Source: Acanthosoma haemorrhoidale
Lineage: Eukaryota > Arthropoda > Insecta > Hemiptera > Acanthosomatidae
Direction: 5' to 3'
Assembly (NCBI GenBank): GCA_930367205.1
Contig: OV884011.1
Span: forward strand, 46,017,754 to 46,081,753
DNA length: 64,000 nucleotides
The notes below the pieces were generated by a model. That model did no database searches. It had not been told where the DNA came from and saw only the letters and a list, made by a program, of their open reading frames with translations. The translations under genes were made by a program, and so were the position numbers. Positions 1 to 10,688 of this stretch are shown here, in pieces (the stretch's first letter is position 1; each line of letters begins with the position of its first letter).

Positions 1-2849
1 GAACGACTTTTGAGCACATGAAGGAGGTGGTTTGAACCTTTGTGTTATGTGAACGTGTCATCGAAACGTTTATGTGAAAACCATTTCAACTTGATATATA
101 TCGTCAATGCTTCTTCTAAGACTAATTACACCACAGGCCCCTTGCGTTCTTGGAAAACTACGCACATCTTGCGCCACCATGAAAAGTTCTTTATTTCCAG
201 TTCGTCAGAATAGCAATCTGATCAGAAACCTTCTAAGGTTCCCAAACTCACATACAACCTGGCAATAAGGCCCTTGTAGCTGGGTTACCAGTGTTTTGTA
301 GATGTCTTATAACTGCAGAAATAAAATTTAAGTTTGGCGATAGGAGATTCTTACTTAAATGATTGGCTACTTACCACATATCGATACATTAATATATCTG
401 ATAGTCTCACTGCATCAGAATACACAAACTGTAAGGCAATATTTGAGGGATCTATCCATAAAGTATTTATATATATATATATTCTAACATTCATGATATT
501 TGAGAATGAAGATCATGACCCTCACATATGGTAAGGGCCATTTTTTTCCTTATACTCCTAGGAGTGGGGATGAGCGGGAAGCCAGTCTTAGCACAAACGC
601 CGAGAAGAGCGGACTTAGCAAGCTCCCGAATTGGCGGTACCATACAGGAAGAGAGGAGAAGAGCCAACAGCAGAAAGTAACGTTGATTGGATTACAGGAA
701 GGTCATCGATTGGGTGATATTAATATTGTTTTTATTATGGATCCATTAAAAGAAATTGAGCTCAATTTCTATTATTTATTATGTTTTTGTAATTAGTAGT
801 AAATATCCTAATTTAAAAGGAATTGAATATTTTTTTATACTTTTTGTCAGCACTCTATATAATTATAATTATTTGTTATAACCATTTTATTTGAATATAT
901 TTCACAATTCCTAGTTTCTCAATTTATTAATAACTACAACATTAGCCTTGAGATCGGGCGATTCAATCGGGATAAATTCCTATGTCAAAGACATAAAACA
1001 ATTTGAATTAAAGATCTCATGACGGACCTGCCAAATTAGTTAAGGTAAATTGATCAAATAAAGAACCAAAAAGAAATGGTAAAAAATGAGGCAGGTTTCA
1101 ATATATCTGACTTACTCACATACACCACGCTGTTACGCTCTAGTTGAATAATTAGAATATATGATATACAGGGATGTCATCTAACTATTCAACTAATAAC
1201 AGATTTAATTCTTTTATTAACTCCTGAGCGTAAAGTTTTACAGAATCACACATTACTCAAAATATTCAATTGTCTCTAAACCCAAAGTAATTTACTTGAA
1301 TACATTATCGTGGTGGCCAACATGGAAAGAATTCAATTATATAAAATATATTGTATTAAGGCTGTTTTAAAACGTTTGAATAAAATGATAATATAAATAA
1401 AATGATGAAAGTATTACCGACCTCTTCCTAGCTAGCAATAAAACAATTTCCTACTTAATACAACGATGGCTTCAAAAGATGATGAGTGCAGATGAAGACC
1501 TCAGCGTGTCGGTGGGCCGCCCGAGACGAGTCTTTGGAGTTGGCCCTGAGAGAAAATACAGATAGTCCTGGAGCAAGCCCTAAACGAAGTATCTTCGAGC
1601 AGCTCCATCTGCAGAAAGGAGGAGGCTTTTCTTTATGATCCTTATGCATTAAGGGATAAGGCTCTATTCAACCCAGCTTAAGGAGAAGGCGGGACCCCGA
1701 ACACTATTCAGTACCACCCCACTTTACAATAGTATCTAAAAGGTTATTACTTGTCTAATTACAAATGTAACTATCTTTTTCTGTCTTTTTAGTGCTGAAA
1801 AATGTTCCCGATACCATTGTGCTACTTTGCTATGTTGGGCGCATGTACAGTGTAGCATAAGATAAAGTTGAGGGATTTATATTTCGATGGCTCCCATTAT
1901 CGTTAAAGAAGTATACACGATTTCGTATAGGAGTACTTCGGCCGACCTGCGCAGACAGAGTCTGGGAAGTTCCTGACCCACGGTCCTCGGTCAGCAGGAG
2001 ATAGCTGGAGTACAGGATGAGTAATGGGGCCCATAAGTGATATTTGGCGGTATATTGCTCCTGCGCACTCGGGCGGGATCCACCCCGAGTTAATAGGAGC
2101 CAGTAGCTGTACAGTTAGTCCAATCTATCAGTCACAGGTGAGTGATAGTCCCTTCCTTTTCGGCATCTCTCCAATATTAATTATTTATCTGTGAGCGGCT
2201 AGCTCATCTCTTTTCTGTTACCTCATCCGGGCAACAGATCAACAGGCATCATCACTGAAACTATCAGAAGAGGAGCCGGCCCGAGGTTCATCGAGTACAT
2301 AGGGAGAAAGGACAAAACCCAAATCTCACCTTCCAATTACTATTTTTCGTTTTTTATTTAAGAAGATAGTGTTGCATTCGCTTCTATAATATATTGAATC
2401 CATAATCCATATAACATACAAATATCCAAATAAATTAAGTAAATTTTTTTTTAATATGAAAGCAAAAACGGTGAAAAATTGCTAAGATGATCCAAATTCA
2501 ATTATCATAAACATGTAGTTAACATTATAATTAAAAAAACTAACAATTTACGAACATTTTGCAATATTTCGAATTTAGAATGAAGATGCAATATGTCTAT
2601 AGAAGTAAAAACAGATACTTGACAGATAAAGACTGGTTCATCTGGTGTGTAGTTGTCAACTAGATAAGTACAAGTACTTATTACTAGCAAGGGCAAGATT
2701 TAATAAATTTAATAATCGAGACTTGTAATTTCATAAAATCTTTTATTAAGAAATTATTGTTATTTGAGTACGGACTAAAAAATAAGAATGCTCATCATTT
2801 TCCGCTGTTTAATAACTTCCCAAAAAGGGAACCTAAGAATTTATCAAAA
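1..2849. other. AT-rich stretch without a recognisable gene
   Basis: No gene, RNA or known repeat was recognised here. Reading frames are all under 100 codons and lack recognisable motifs. A short TA run lies near 467-482. A more GC-rich patch at about 1925-2130 has no readable protein family. The stretch ends at the target duplication of the first solo LTR. Confidence 0.5.
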
Positions 2850-2854
2850 TATGC

Positions 2855-3469
2855 TGTCGGGTCGTCACTAGGGGGGTGCCTGATCACTGAAGTGCGGATT
2901 GTTCGAGTTTATAACCTGGACAATCGTTGCGTGACGGCGTTACTATCTGACTCCATTTTTGATAGGTATGTGCCCCGACAATGCACTATGTTCAAGAGAA
3001 GAGGTACAGAGGTTTTTCATAGAGAATTAGTCAAGTTTTCAGAAGTCGAGCGGAAACCAAGTGTCACCGAGTAAAGGTCGCGAGAGACTAATTAACAGGG
3101 CCAGGAGCCTGCCTTAGGTATCCTCTCTACTGGGGGCTGCAAGGGTGCTAGGCCTGCGGTCGGGGGTTGCCCACACATGTGGTGATGTACCCACGGCCGA
3201 CGCTTAATTACCCGACCCCTTGCCCCCTGGAGGTAGAGAGGCCCCCAAAGGGTTGTTATGTTTATGACTATTTATGACTGACAGCTGTTGAACCTTCTCG
3301 TGTTACTTGCTTGGTCCTCGTCTTTTATTGACTACACATTTACAATGATTTATATTTGTTTATTTACATTTGTCTATAATACATTTAGTTCAAGTTATTT
3401 ACTTTTGCTTACAATATATATGCAATAGAGTGTAGGGCGATTTATCTTATGTAGTTAGCGGTCGCTACA
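2855..3469 (+). mobile_element. Solo LTR of an LTR retrotransposon, copy 1
   Basis: This 615-bp unit recurs at 25442-26067 and 57414-58088. All three begin TGTCGGGTCGTCAC and end GCGGTCGCTACA, so they have the TG...CA ends of a long terminal repeat. The flanks TATGC (2850-2854) and CATGC (3470-3474) fit a decayed 5-bp target duplication. No gag, pol or second LTR lies beside it, which is what recombination between two LTRs leaves behind. A 60-codon open frame inside it (about 2895-3074) is also open in copy 2, but it matches no family I know and probably reflects shared nucleotide sequence. Which retrotransposon superfamily it belongs to cannot be told from the LTR alone. Confidence 0.8.
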
Positions 3470-3474
3470 CATGC

Positions 3475-6076
3475 TAATAAAATAAAAAACTTATAACTGA
3501 ATGTTCGTTTCTCAGAATTAGTGAAATATGATAAAATGTTTGAAATATTTTCATGTTGACATGAACAGTGTGTAATCTGCAAATGGAGTTAATTGAGTTA
3601 CCGTACAACAATAAACTACATCCAACAGATATTCCAACTTAAGATATTGCCCACAACGAGTTGTATGTGCTTTTGGATCCACATGTGTTTGTGCAACATT
3701 TTTTTTTGTAGATGAAATTTACTATGATTTCATTGCAGTCTTGTTCCATAAACTGATGTCAAGTTATCGTGGGAAACCAGAATCAACGTCGAACATAGAT
3801 ATAGATTTAGATCTATAGATCGAGGGTTAATTATAAGGGTGTAACAATAAAGTGTTATTCATTATGTATTTGTATTACATATTGTATAACATATATAATA
3901 TAAACAGCATGTTTACCTGAAGTGTGGCCTGCTGTAACGTTACGCCCGTGAAACCATTTAGGTTGGCCCTTTAGAGGGGTTCCTTCTTAGTAGTTTGTAT
4001 CTCATAATAAATATTGATATTATCGATGTAGCTTTGATAAGATTTAAATTTGAATCAGCAGTTGTTGAGCATTTATTATTTTCATATTTAAATCAACCTG
4101 GCTCTGTATTTAAAAAAAATAAAAACCTTCCTTAACCAGAAAGAATAAAATCTAGGAGGAGAGAGGAGTGGTGTATGAATTTTAAATTTCATTAAATTTA
4201 CTGCATTTTATTGGAGCATGCATGATCATGTACGATATGTATGGAATGATTTTTTTTTAAATAATTACCATCACTGGGCCTAGTTCTCACGACTACTGCA
4301 TTTTTAAAAAAATTGTAACACATTCAAATTATGAAAGTTTCCCACGCTTTTAGATGTAAATTGTATCTTATATACTTTCACATAACTTTAAATGGTAATG
4401 TATAAGCTGTGTGTGGAAATTACTTCATTTTTTTTTCTAGGCAACTTGTCCTTTTCGAGATGTTGTTCAGTGATTAATTGGCCGATGGTAACTTTAATTT
4501 GCAGTATGAATGTAAATTGTAGCTGTTATAGTGTACGTTCTAAAATAAATTATTTCTCTGATTTATTAACATAAATTGGTCATAGTTTTAAACTAAAATC
4601 ATTTTAAATATGAGCTCTTCACATATTCGGTTGTTAAGTTATTTATTTCCTGAAAGGTGGACTATCTTGATAGTAGTGACATCACTTCAATTTATGTAAG
4701 TGAAAGCAATTAAATACTAATTGTGGCTTATTATCAGTAAAAGTGGTAAAATGTGACGATCGGGATTTGTAAATATTTGTCTCTTGGAAAATTTAAATAG
4801 ACTACTCTGCAAGTATGACAATTTTTCAGCTGTTTAAGAATTTAGGAAACATTTAATTTTACTATTCCATACCTAAGAAGCTTTTAGAATAATATAGTCC
4901 ACAATTGAACCGGCATAAAATTAATGTTACATTGTACAATACATTTTGTCAAAAAAAAATTTTTCTATATCTGACATGGCATAATGATGTTTCACCGGTA
5001 ATAATTATTGGCGTGATTCCAACTTCAAACAATCGATAAAAAAAATCTTCGATATTCGAAAAAAACAAAAACATCTCATACAACGCCAGTGCGTAAATTG
5101 GAGATTTGAATTTTTCAATGAAACGTGAGACCTTTGTTCGGCAACGGGTACTCCATATATCCTTCAGAGCATATATCCATTTAAATTAAAGTAAATTTAT
5201 TTAAATTTATTAAAATGACAAAGTGGAAGATGAAGTGGGCACGGACGATAAATCAAGGAGGCAGTGACATAGATTAATACGGCTATGTGCTAGCAAGTTA
5301 ACATTATATTAGGTGGAGGTGCTAACCAGGAGCTATTTGAGTCCTGGTCGATTATTCATAGCTTACAGAGTGAAATAGATTACTTTTCAACTCGGAGATA
5401 TATATTCTTCAATATTTCCCCACCTAACTTCGGCGTTCATCCGCAGGAAGTACATAAACCGTTCGTTCCTCATCGTATAGTTCGGGAAATTCAGTTCTAT
5501 CTATTGATTGTTTTGTTTTTTCAGGGGCTCATCCTGATATTGGACTGTGAAACGAATGAGTTAAGTTTGAAGAATTCTTTATTGTGAGTGGATTATTTGT
5601 TTGGATATCGGGTTAGCTTAATGAAATGAGTAGTTTACGATTGCATTAAGTTGTCATTAGTGGACAATGTTTCGATATAGCATGTATGACTGCATCAGAT
5701 AATATTATTAAGTTAAATAATCTTTGTAGAGGAGAGTCTTTTAAAAGAAAAAAAAAAGAAAAGCTTTATTATGAAGTACAAGGAAAGCACTGGTATATAC
5801 AAATATTAGGAGTTATGTACATTCTAGTTGGAATGTTTAGGGACAAGTGTTGGTGAACAAGTGGGGACTGGGGCTAAAGCTGGAACATATGTGTATAAGA
5901 GAAGGGTAGTTAAGGGAATTGGGATGGAGGTCTTGGAAGGAATGCGGTTGCTTACTTAAAAATATCAGTGACTTCCATGATATCACGAGGCAGGTATACA
6001 GTTCTGCTCATCCCCTTTCTACCTTTAGCATTATATATAATATTAGCATTGTAATAAACTTAGCATTATATAACTT
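3475..6076. other. AT-rich stretch without a recognisable gene
   Basis: Nothing recognisable was seen on either strand. Frames are short and several homopolymer A/T runs occur. An A-rich tract at about 5745-5762 is followed by TTTATTATG, but no upstream coding or repeat match supports calling it a retroposon tail. Confidence 0.45.
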
Positions 6077-6088
6077 TAGATGGTGGAC

Positions 6089-6277
6089 CCCTTCATTACC
6101 CTTCATAACGACCTTAATATACCCTACATTCTAGAACTCATCCCTTCCAAGTTTATGAAATTCCACAGTAGCCTTTCCAACCACCCTAATCCTGTAGCAG
6201 AGTCATTGCACTGCGCCACTCATCCCTATAATCCTCCTCGGAGACTGAAACGGCAGTGGCCTCGTGACCTGCTATAA
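6089..6277 (+). pseudogene. C-terminal fragment of LINE ORF2 (reverse transcriptase protein)
   Basis: About 62 codons are open and end at a TAA at 6275-6277. The readable motifs are LHNDLNIPYILELIPSKF near the start, then SNHPNP, and a final PPRRLKRQWPRDLL. In jockey-clade LINEs the ORF2 protein ends downstream of the thumb with a HxDL motif, a NHPNPL-like motif and a RRLKR...WPRDL tail, so the match is to the extreme C-terminus. The catalytic domain is absent because of 5' truncation. The family assignment is from motif memory and should hold at the clade level. The fragment cannot encode an active enzyme. Confidence 0.75.
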
Positions 6278-6578
6278 ACGCGTGACATCGGGGGTCCTGG
6301 CAATGGCCAGTTACTCCAATCATGTCCTGAGTGTCTGTGGCTCTCGCGCTCTTGGTCAGCCTCCACTGGCTAGTATCCGGTGACGCGGCTGACGGAGGAG
6401 CGTGGGGGACTTCCCAAGACTCCGCTTTCTCTTCGCATGTGGATTTGGGAGGTCTCTGGGCTGTCTGTAAATATTGTATGAATGAGTGAGTGAATGATGA
6501 ATTGTAAATATGGTATGAATGAGAGCGTTTATTGCAATTACTGATTGCCTTATAAAAGGCAGATTGTAATTATAGCCC

Positions 6579-6584
6579 AATAAA
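6579..6584 (+). promoter_or_regulatory. Polyadenylation signal of LINE copy
   Basis: AATAAA lies just upstream of the A-tract that ends the LINE insertion, consistent with the RNA 3' end of the source element. Confidence 0.6.
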
Positions 6585-6617
6585 GAGTATATAAAAAAAA
6601 AAAAAATAGATGGTGGA

Positions 6618-8204
6618 AGATAACAGTTCTTAAATATTTGGTAAGCAGACAACATCTTATTTCCATTCTCCTCACACTAAGATTGCGATTGGTTACTGCC
6701 GCCTAGTTTCATCTCTCTAAATCCTTTTCTTTTCACGTCACTAATGCAAGGAATGCTAAATTTTCTCTCAATTTTTCTCACTCTATCTTCCTCATGCTAA
6801 GCTCAGGACCACTGACACCCTGAAGCATCAAGATGATGAACGATGATGGCAAAGATTTAGCCGGGATAAAGCTAGATGGAAGTAGAGTAAATATGTGGTA
6901 CCCCTTGATGCATACATTCATCTTATGACAAAATGTTATCTACTAATATATTTGATGAAAATCTAACATCAATCATAGCCGATATTCCAAAAATAAATCT
7001 ACTCTCATCTAAATACATGGAACTACCAGTTTAGAGATTATTGGTTGTAAATATTCAAGAATTATTTTACTGGATAAATTATATTGAAGTGTAACCCAAT
7101 ATGTGGCTTCGTTCACTAGTGTTAGAAAAAAGTACTTTCGTAGTCTGCAGACTACCCGATCAGAAGTTAGATTATAACATTTTACTTTATTTTAGTTTTC
7201 GTTACTTTAAAATCACATTTCAAGAAATTAATTAATTGCAGCGCCATTCCTTAGCTCCCAAATGTCACACTACTTTCACAGTTATCACACTACTCAAAGA
7301 ACATTTAAGAAATGGCTTAAGCGAAAAAATTTTGAGTGATATGTTTTGGGCATAGTCTATAATTGCTGCTGTTAGTAAGCTATTTTTTATATAAGACTGT
7401 TTTGGAGATAATTAGATAACTACATAGCGGGTTTTCCCTTGTTAGTACTAGCATGTAGTTCCACTAAAAAATAGTCGGATACGAGCAAAATTGAAATAAT
7501 CTAAACTTAATTGAGCCTAAAGAGGTTGTTAGTGCCTGTTGTTCGAATCTAAGCTATTCACAGCTATTAATCAAAACAAGTTGCAAATAATCCTTATTAT
7601 GTTTATTACATACATGATTCCGTAACACATTCTGATCGCTTTGCCAACCGGATGATTAATGTTAACATCGTAGATTTATATCTCAGAGCGATTGTTGGAA
7701 AAGGAATGGATTTAACACAAGATTTATCAGGTGTAGGCAACGGGTCGAAAAAATGTTGAATATTCTACTACATAGAAAGGGGACTTGCTTCCGAATAAGG
7801 GCACCTGCTTCGAATATACACGAAGGCAAGAGGGTATGAAATTGCACAATTGAGACGTTCGTGGGTGCACTGGATGGTTGTCCTCATTGATTGTAGCGTT
7901 GTGATTGAGAGCGGCTTGTTAGAGACGGCACCTCCACAAACGGACACACACTAACAAGCGAACATCTCAGCCCTGACTAACAAGCCTGCGATTGACTGTT
8001 CCATTGCAGCGGCTCAATGTTCATCCGACACCTGATCTCTCCATCGCGTACGCTCAAGAGTGCTAACGCCCAATTTGAACAGTATTCTACAAATTTCAGA
8101 GGCAAATTCTCGCTTGTTAGTGCTGAATCAAAGCCGAAAACGTAATAGTACTTGACAACTTTGTTTGTCGAGAACTCTCAGATACCAAACTTCATAGGCC
8201 TATA
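6618..8204. other. Unassigned stretch with a cluster of a short motif
   Basis: No gene was recognised. The motif ACTAACAAGC occurs at 7950-7959 and 7976-7985. Its reverse complement, whole or nearly whole, occurs at 7914-7922 and 8112-8121. All four lie within about 210 bp, which may be the remains of a small inverted-repeat element. The right limit is the outer Tc1 terminal repeat. Confidence 0.4.
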
Positions 8205-8239
8205 TACACTGACAGGCAAAAAATACCACCCACCTGATT

Positions 8240-8904
8240 TTTTCATGTTTTCATCTCAAAATATTTCTGCTTTGGATTGGTCAATTTTTTTTATGAGTAA
8301 ATATGAATTTTTTTTCAATTAGAAATGTCAATATAGAGAATAGTAACCCATAATCATTAGTTCAATTAAAGGACTGTCGTTCCCAATGTTTAGTTTCCAT
8401 GGAATTAAAAATGTTTATTCAGTGTCATTTGCGTTCTGGTGCAGCAAATTTCTTAGTTTTCGGCTTCGATATTTTCTCAATTTTAAGTTCACGTGGTGTG
8501 ACACTTATTGATGATGGACGTTTCATTAGATATGCAGCTAATGCCATCGGAGTTCCCTATGAAACTACGAGACGCCGTCAAGCGTTTTCGAGAAACTGGG
8601 TCTTACCATAGGAAGACGATTATCAATTGACGTTTGATTGATTAACATGGCCATAGAAGCTGTTTTTTTTTTTACATTTATTTCTTTAAAGCAAATCAAA
8701 ATTCATCATTTTTCACTCGCTAAATTAATGTAAGATATATGTAACATGGAATATAGGTTTATTAAATATTTTAAGATATGTTTATTTGTCATTTGTCTTG
8801 TAAAAGGGGGCGTTTCAATCGTCAGTTCTCCGAGGGCTTAGATAGTACAAACTCTGTTGTAACTTTTACCTTTGGCAGTCTCATGTGGAACTTCATAGAA
8901 TATA
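8240..8904 (+). repeat. Left arm of Tc1 palindrome
   Basis: This arm pairs with 9985-10688 as a long inverted repeat with few differences. From outside in it holds Tc1 5' untranslated sequence, the first part of the transposase (about 8490-8625), and about 270 bp that look unrelated to Tc1 coding sequence, ending CATAGAATATATA at the inner element. Relative to the right arm it lacks a short block around the start codon near 8489 and two bases near 8569. Confidence 0.85.
8490..8625 (+). pseudogene. Tc1-like transposase N-terminal fragment, left arm
   Basis: The sequence encodes the helix-turn-helix that binds Tc1 terminal repeats. Readable residues are LIDDGRFIRYAANAIGVPYET, after which the frame breaks. 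The right-arm copy reads straight through the same place, and the left copy lacks two bases near 8569. The start codon and first residues seen in the right arm (MPLRAEDAARG) are deleted. After the residues matching RETG the sequence leaves Tc1 and meets a stop. It is a dead fragment. Confidence 0.75.
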
Positions 8905-8906
8905 TA

Positions 8907-9982
8907 CACTGACAGGCAAAAAGTTTTCGAGAAACTGGGTCTTACCATAGAAGGGCCGGTTCTGGACGGCCTAGGGCAACAGAACCACGGGATGACCGGT
9001 TTATTACTTTACGTACTGCTCGGAGAAGATTAAATGAGTATGGACTAATGGCTTTTCACCCAGTAGGAGGACCAGAATTGACCAGAACTCACAGAGTTGC
9101 ACGGCTGGCTTTTGCTCACAGTCATTGGACTATGAATGAATGGTGTGCTTTACTTTATACACATAAATCTAGATTAGCTCTACGATCTCCAGACGGGCGT
9201 GAAAGGGTGTGGAGAAGAAGAAATGAAAGGTATACACCTGTAATTCCACCCAGAGCCAACCTTTTCAACGTGGTTCCTTAACGGTGTGGGCTGGGATTTC
9301 AATGGAGTGCCGCACAGAATTGGTCGTTGTTCGTGGAGGGTCTTTGACGGCCACTCACTATGTAGATGAGATTTTGGAACCTCATGTGTTGCCTATCCTC
9401 ATCGAAATCAGTGATCATTCATTTCTAATGCACGATAATGCACGTCCACATGTCGCTCGCATAGTACAGACGTTCCTTCATCAGCACAACATTGAGGTCT
9501 TAGCCTGGCCAGCACGTTCTCCAGATTTGAACCCTATCGAGCATTTATGGGATAACCTCGGAAGACGAATAAGAGCGCGTTCAGCACTTCCTAATACACT
9601 GCAGGACCTTGAAAGGTATCTTCGGGAAGAATGGGCTAACCTCCAGCAAAGTGACATTTCCCGCCCGGTGGAAAGTATGCCGAGGCGTCTTCAAGAAGTA
9701 ATAAAGGCAAGAGGAAGAAATACGCGCTATTAAATGATCCTGTCATTAATTTCTTTTAGGATAAAAATGGTTATTTTTCAATTTTTTTTTCATGTTTCTA
9801 AGCAGTTCACATTTTGATTTAAAATTTTTAAACAAAGACTCATTAAATAAACGTTAAAAACCTTATTAAAGGTAAAAAAGATTTTATAAATTCAATAAAT
9901 AATAAGTATTATATACAATTACCATGTATTATATGCAAATACAATTTTTTTACAAGTGGGTGGAATGTTTTGCCTGTCAGTG
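8907..9982 (+). mobile_element. Inner Tc1-like transposon lacking the DNA-binding half
   Basis: This 1076-bp element has terminal inverted repeats that begin CACTGACAGGCAAAA at 8907 and end TTTTGCCTGTCAGTG at 9982. TA lies on both sides, which is the target duplication made by Tc1/mariner elements. At the left end the terminal repeat is joined almost directly to the middle of the transposase gene at 8925. The 5' untranslated region and helix-turn-helix are therefore deleted. The right end keeps about 250 bp of 3' untranslated sequence. It is non-autonomous and probably long inactive. Confidence 0.85.
8925..9733 (+). pseudogene. Tc1-like transposase, catalytic half, frameshifted
   Basis: The frame starts at residues FRETG, passes a GRPR motif (an AT-hook-like linker typical of Tc1), and runs into the DDE catalytic domain. 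The motif expected to be TDES, with the first catalytic aspartate, reads THKS at about 9160-9171, so that aspartate is lost. After SPDGRERVWRRR the frame breaks near 9270, where a single G seems to be missing. The frame resumes as LTVWAGIS-like sequence just before 9284. The second catalytic aspartate (HDNARPH) and the glutamate (NPIEHLWD) are present with 34 residues between them, the DD34E spacing of Tc1. The protein ends at a TAA at 9731-9733. With no N-terminus, a lost Asp and a frameshift, it is inactive. Confidence 0.9.
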
Positions 9983-9984
9983 TA

Positions 9985-10688
9985 TATATTCTATGAATTT
10001 CCACATGAGACTGCCAAAGGTAAAAGTTACAACAGAGTTTGTACTATCTAAGCCCTCGGAGAACTGACGATTGAAACGCCCCCTTTTACGAGACAAATGA
10101 CAAATAAACACATCTTAAAATATTTAATAAACCCATATTCCATGTTAGATATATCTTACATTAATTTAGCGAGTGAAAAATGATGAATTTTGATTTGCTT
10201 TAAAGAAATAAATGTAAAAAAAACAGCAGTTTCTATGGCCATGCTAATCAATCAAACGTCAATTGATAATCGTCTTCCTATGGTGAGGCCCAGTTTCTCG
10301 AAAACGCCTGACGGCGTCTCGTAGAGTTTCATGGGGAACTCCGATGGCATTAGCTGCATATCTAATGGAACGTCCATCATCAATAAGTGCCACACCACGT
10401 GCAGCATCCTCAGCACGAAGAGGCATTTTTAAACTTAAAATTGAGAAAATTAAAATATCGAAGCCGAAAACTAAGAAATTTGCTGCACCAGAACGCAAAT
10501 GACACTGAATAAACATTTTTAATTCCATGGAAACTAAACATTGAGAATGACAGTCCTTTAATTGCATTAAGGATTATGGGTTACTCTCCTCTATATTGAC
10601 ATTTGTAATTGAAAAAAAATACATATTTATTCATAAAAAAAATTGACCAATCCAAAGCAGAAATGTTTTGAGATGAAAATCATGATGA
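9985..10688 (-). repeat. Right arm of Tc1 palindrome
   Basis: This is the inverted counterpart of 8240-8904. It is the better-preserved arm because it keeps the transposase start codon. Homology to the left arm stops near 10688, before the outer terminal repeat that the left side has at 8207, so this side is truncated. Confidence 0.85.
10259..10426 (-). pseudogene. Tc1-like transposase N-terminal fragment, right arm
   Basis: This 55-codon frame starts at an ATG (10424-10426) with MPLRAEDAARG. It contains a helix-turn-helix region reading YAANAIGVPHETLRDAVRRF, then RETGPHHR. It then leaves Tc1 sequence and stops after a few unrelated codons. In an intact Tc1 gene these residues continue into the segment that starts the inner element at 8925. 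A short overlap of about 28 bp is shared by the arm and the inner element at that point. The fragment could in principle make a small DNA-binding peptide, but nothing shows that it is expressed. Confidence 0.75.

Larger units (their letters stand above)
6088..6606 (+). mobile_element. 5'-truncated jockey-like LINE, 3' end with poly(A) tail
   Basis: This insertion carries the last part of ORF2 and about 330 bp of 3' untranslated sequence. It ends in a poly(A) tail at about 6592-6606 preceded by AATAAA at 6579-6584. Identical 11-bp copies of TAGATGGTGGA flank it (6077-6087 and 6607-6617). They mark the target-primed reverse transcription that inserted it and fix both ends. The 3' untranslated region recurs at 29128-29385, 45948-46105, 47836-48338 and 51050-51384, so this is a multi-copy family. 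Severe 5' truncation is normal for LINEs. With its tail and perfect duplication it is one of the better-preserved copies in the window. Confidence 0.85.
8207..10688. mobile_element. Palindromic composite Tc1-like element
   Basis: The locus is built as arm, inner Tc1-like element, inverted arm. The left outer end has a terminal repeat beginning CACTGACAGGCAAAA at 8207 next to a TA. The arms at about 8240-8904 and 9985-10688 are near-identical inverted copies. The inner element at 8907-9982 has its own terminal repeats, and its TA flanks (8905-8906 and 9983-9984) lie on the exact centre of the palindrome. The outer terminal repeat is missing on the right. Both arms hold the N-terminal (DNA-binding) half of a Tc1 transposase, and the inner element holds the catalytic half. 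Nothing here is intact. An assembly artefact joining two copies head to head cannot be excluded from sequence alone. Confidence 0.8.

Noticed and set aside
50..80. CGAAACGTT near the left edge as a second hammerhead core
   Set aside because: No flanking stems or CUGANGA box.
2757..3074. 105-codon frame as a gene
   Set aside because: It starts in flanking DNA and runs into the solo LTR; only the LTR part is shared with the other copy.
5745..5775. A-rich tract with AATAAA complement as a retroposon tail
   Set aside because: On the strand that carries AATAAA the tract reads as T, not A, so it is not a poly(A) tail.
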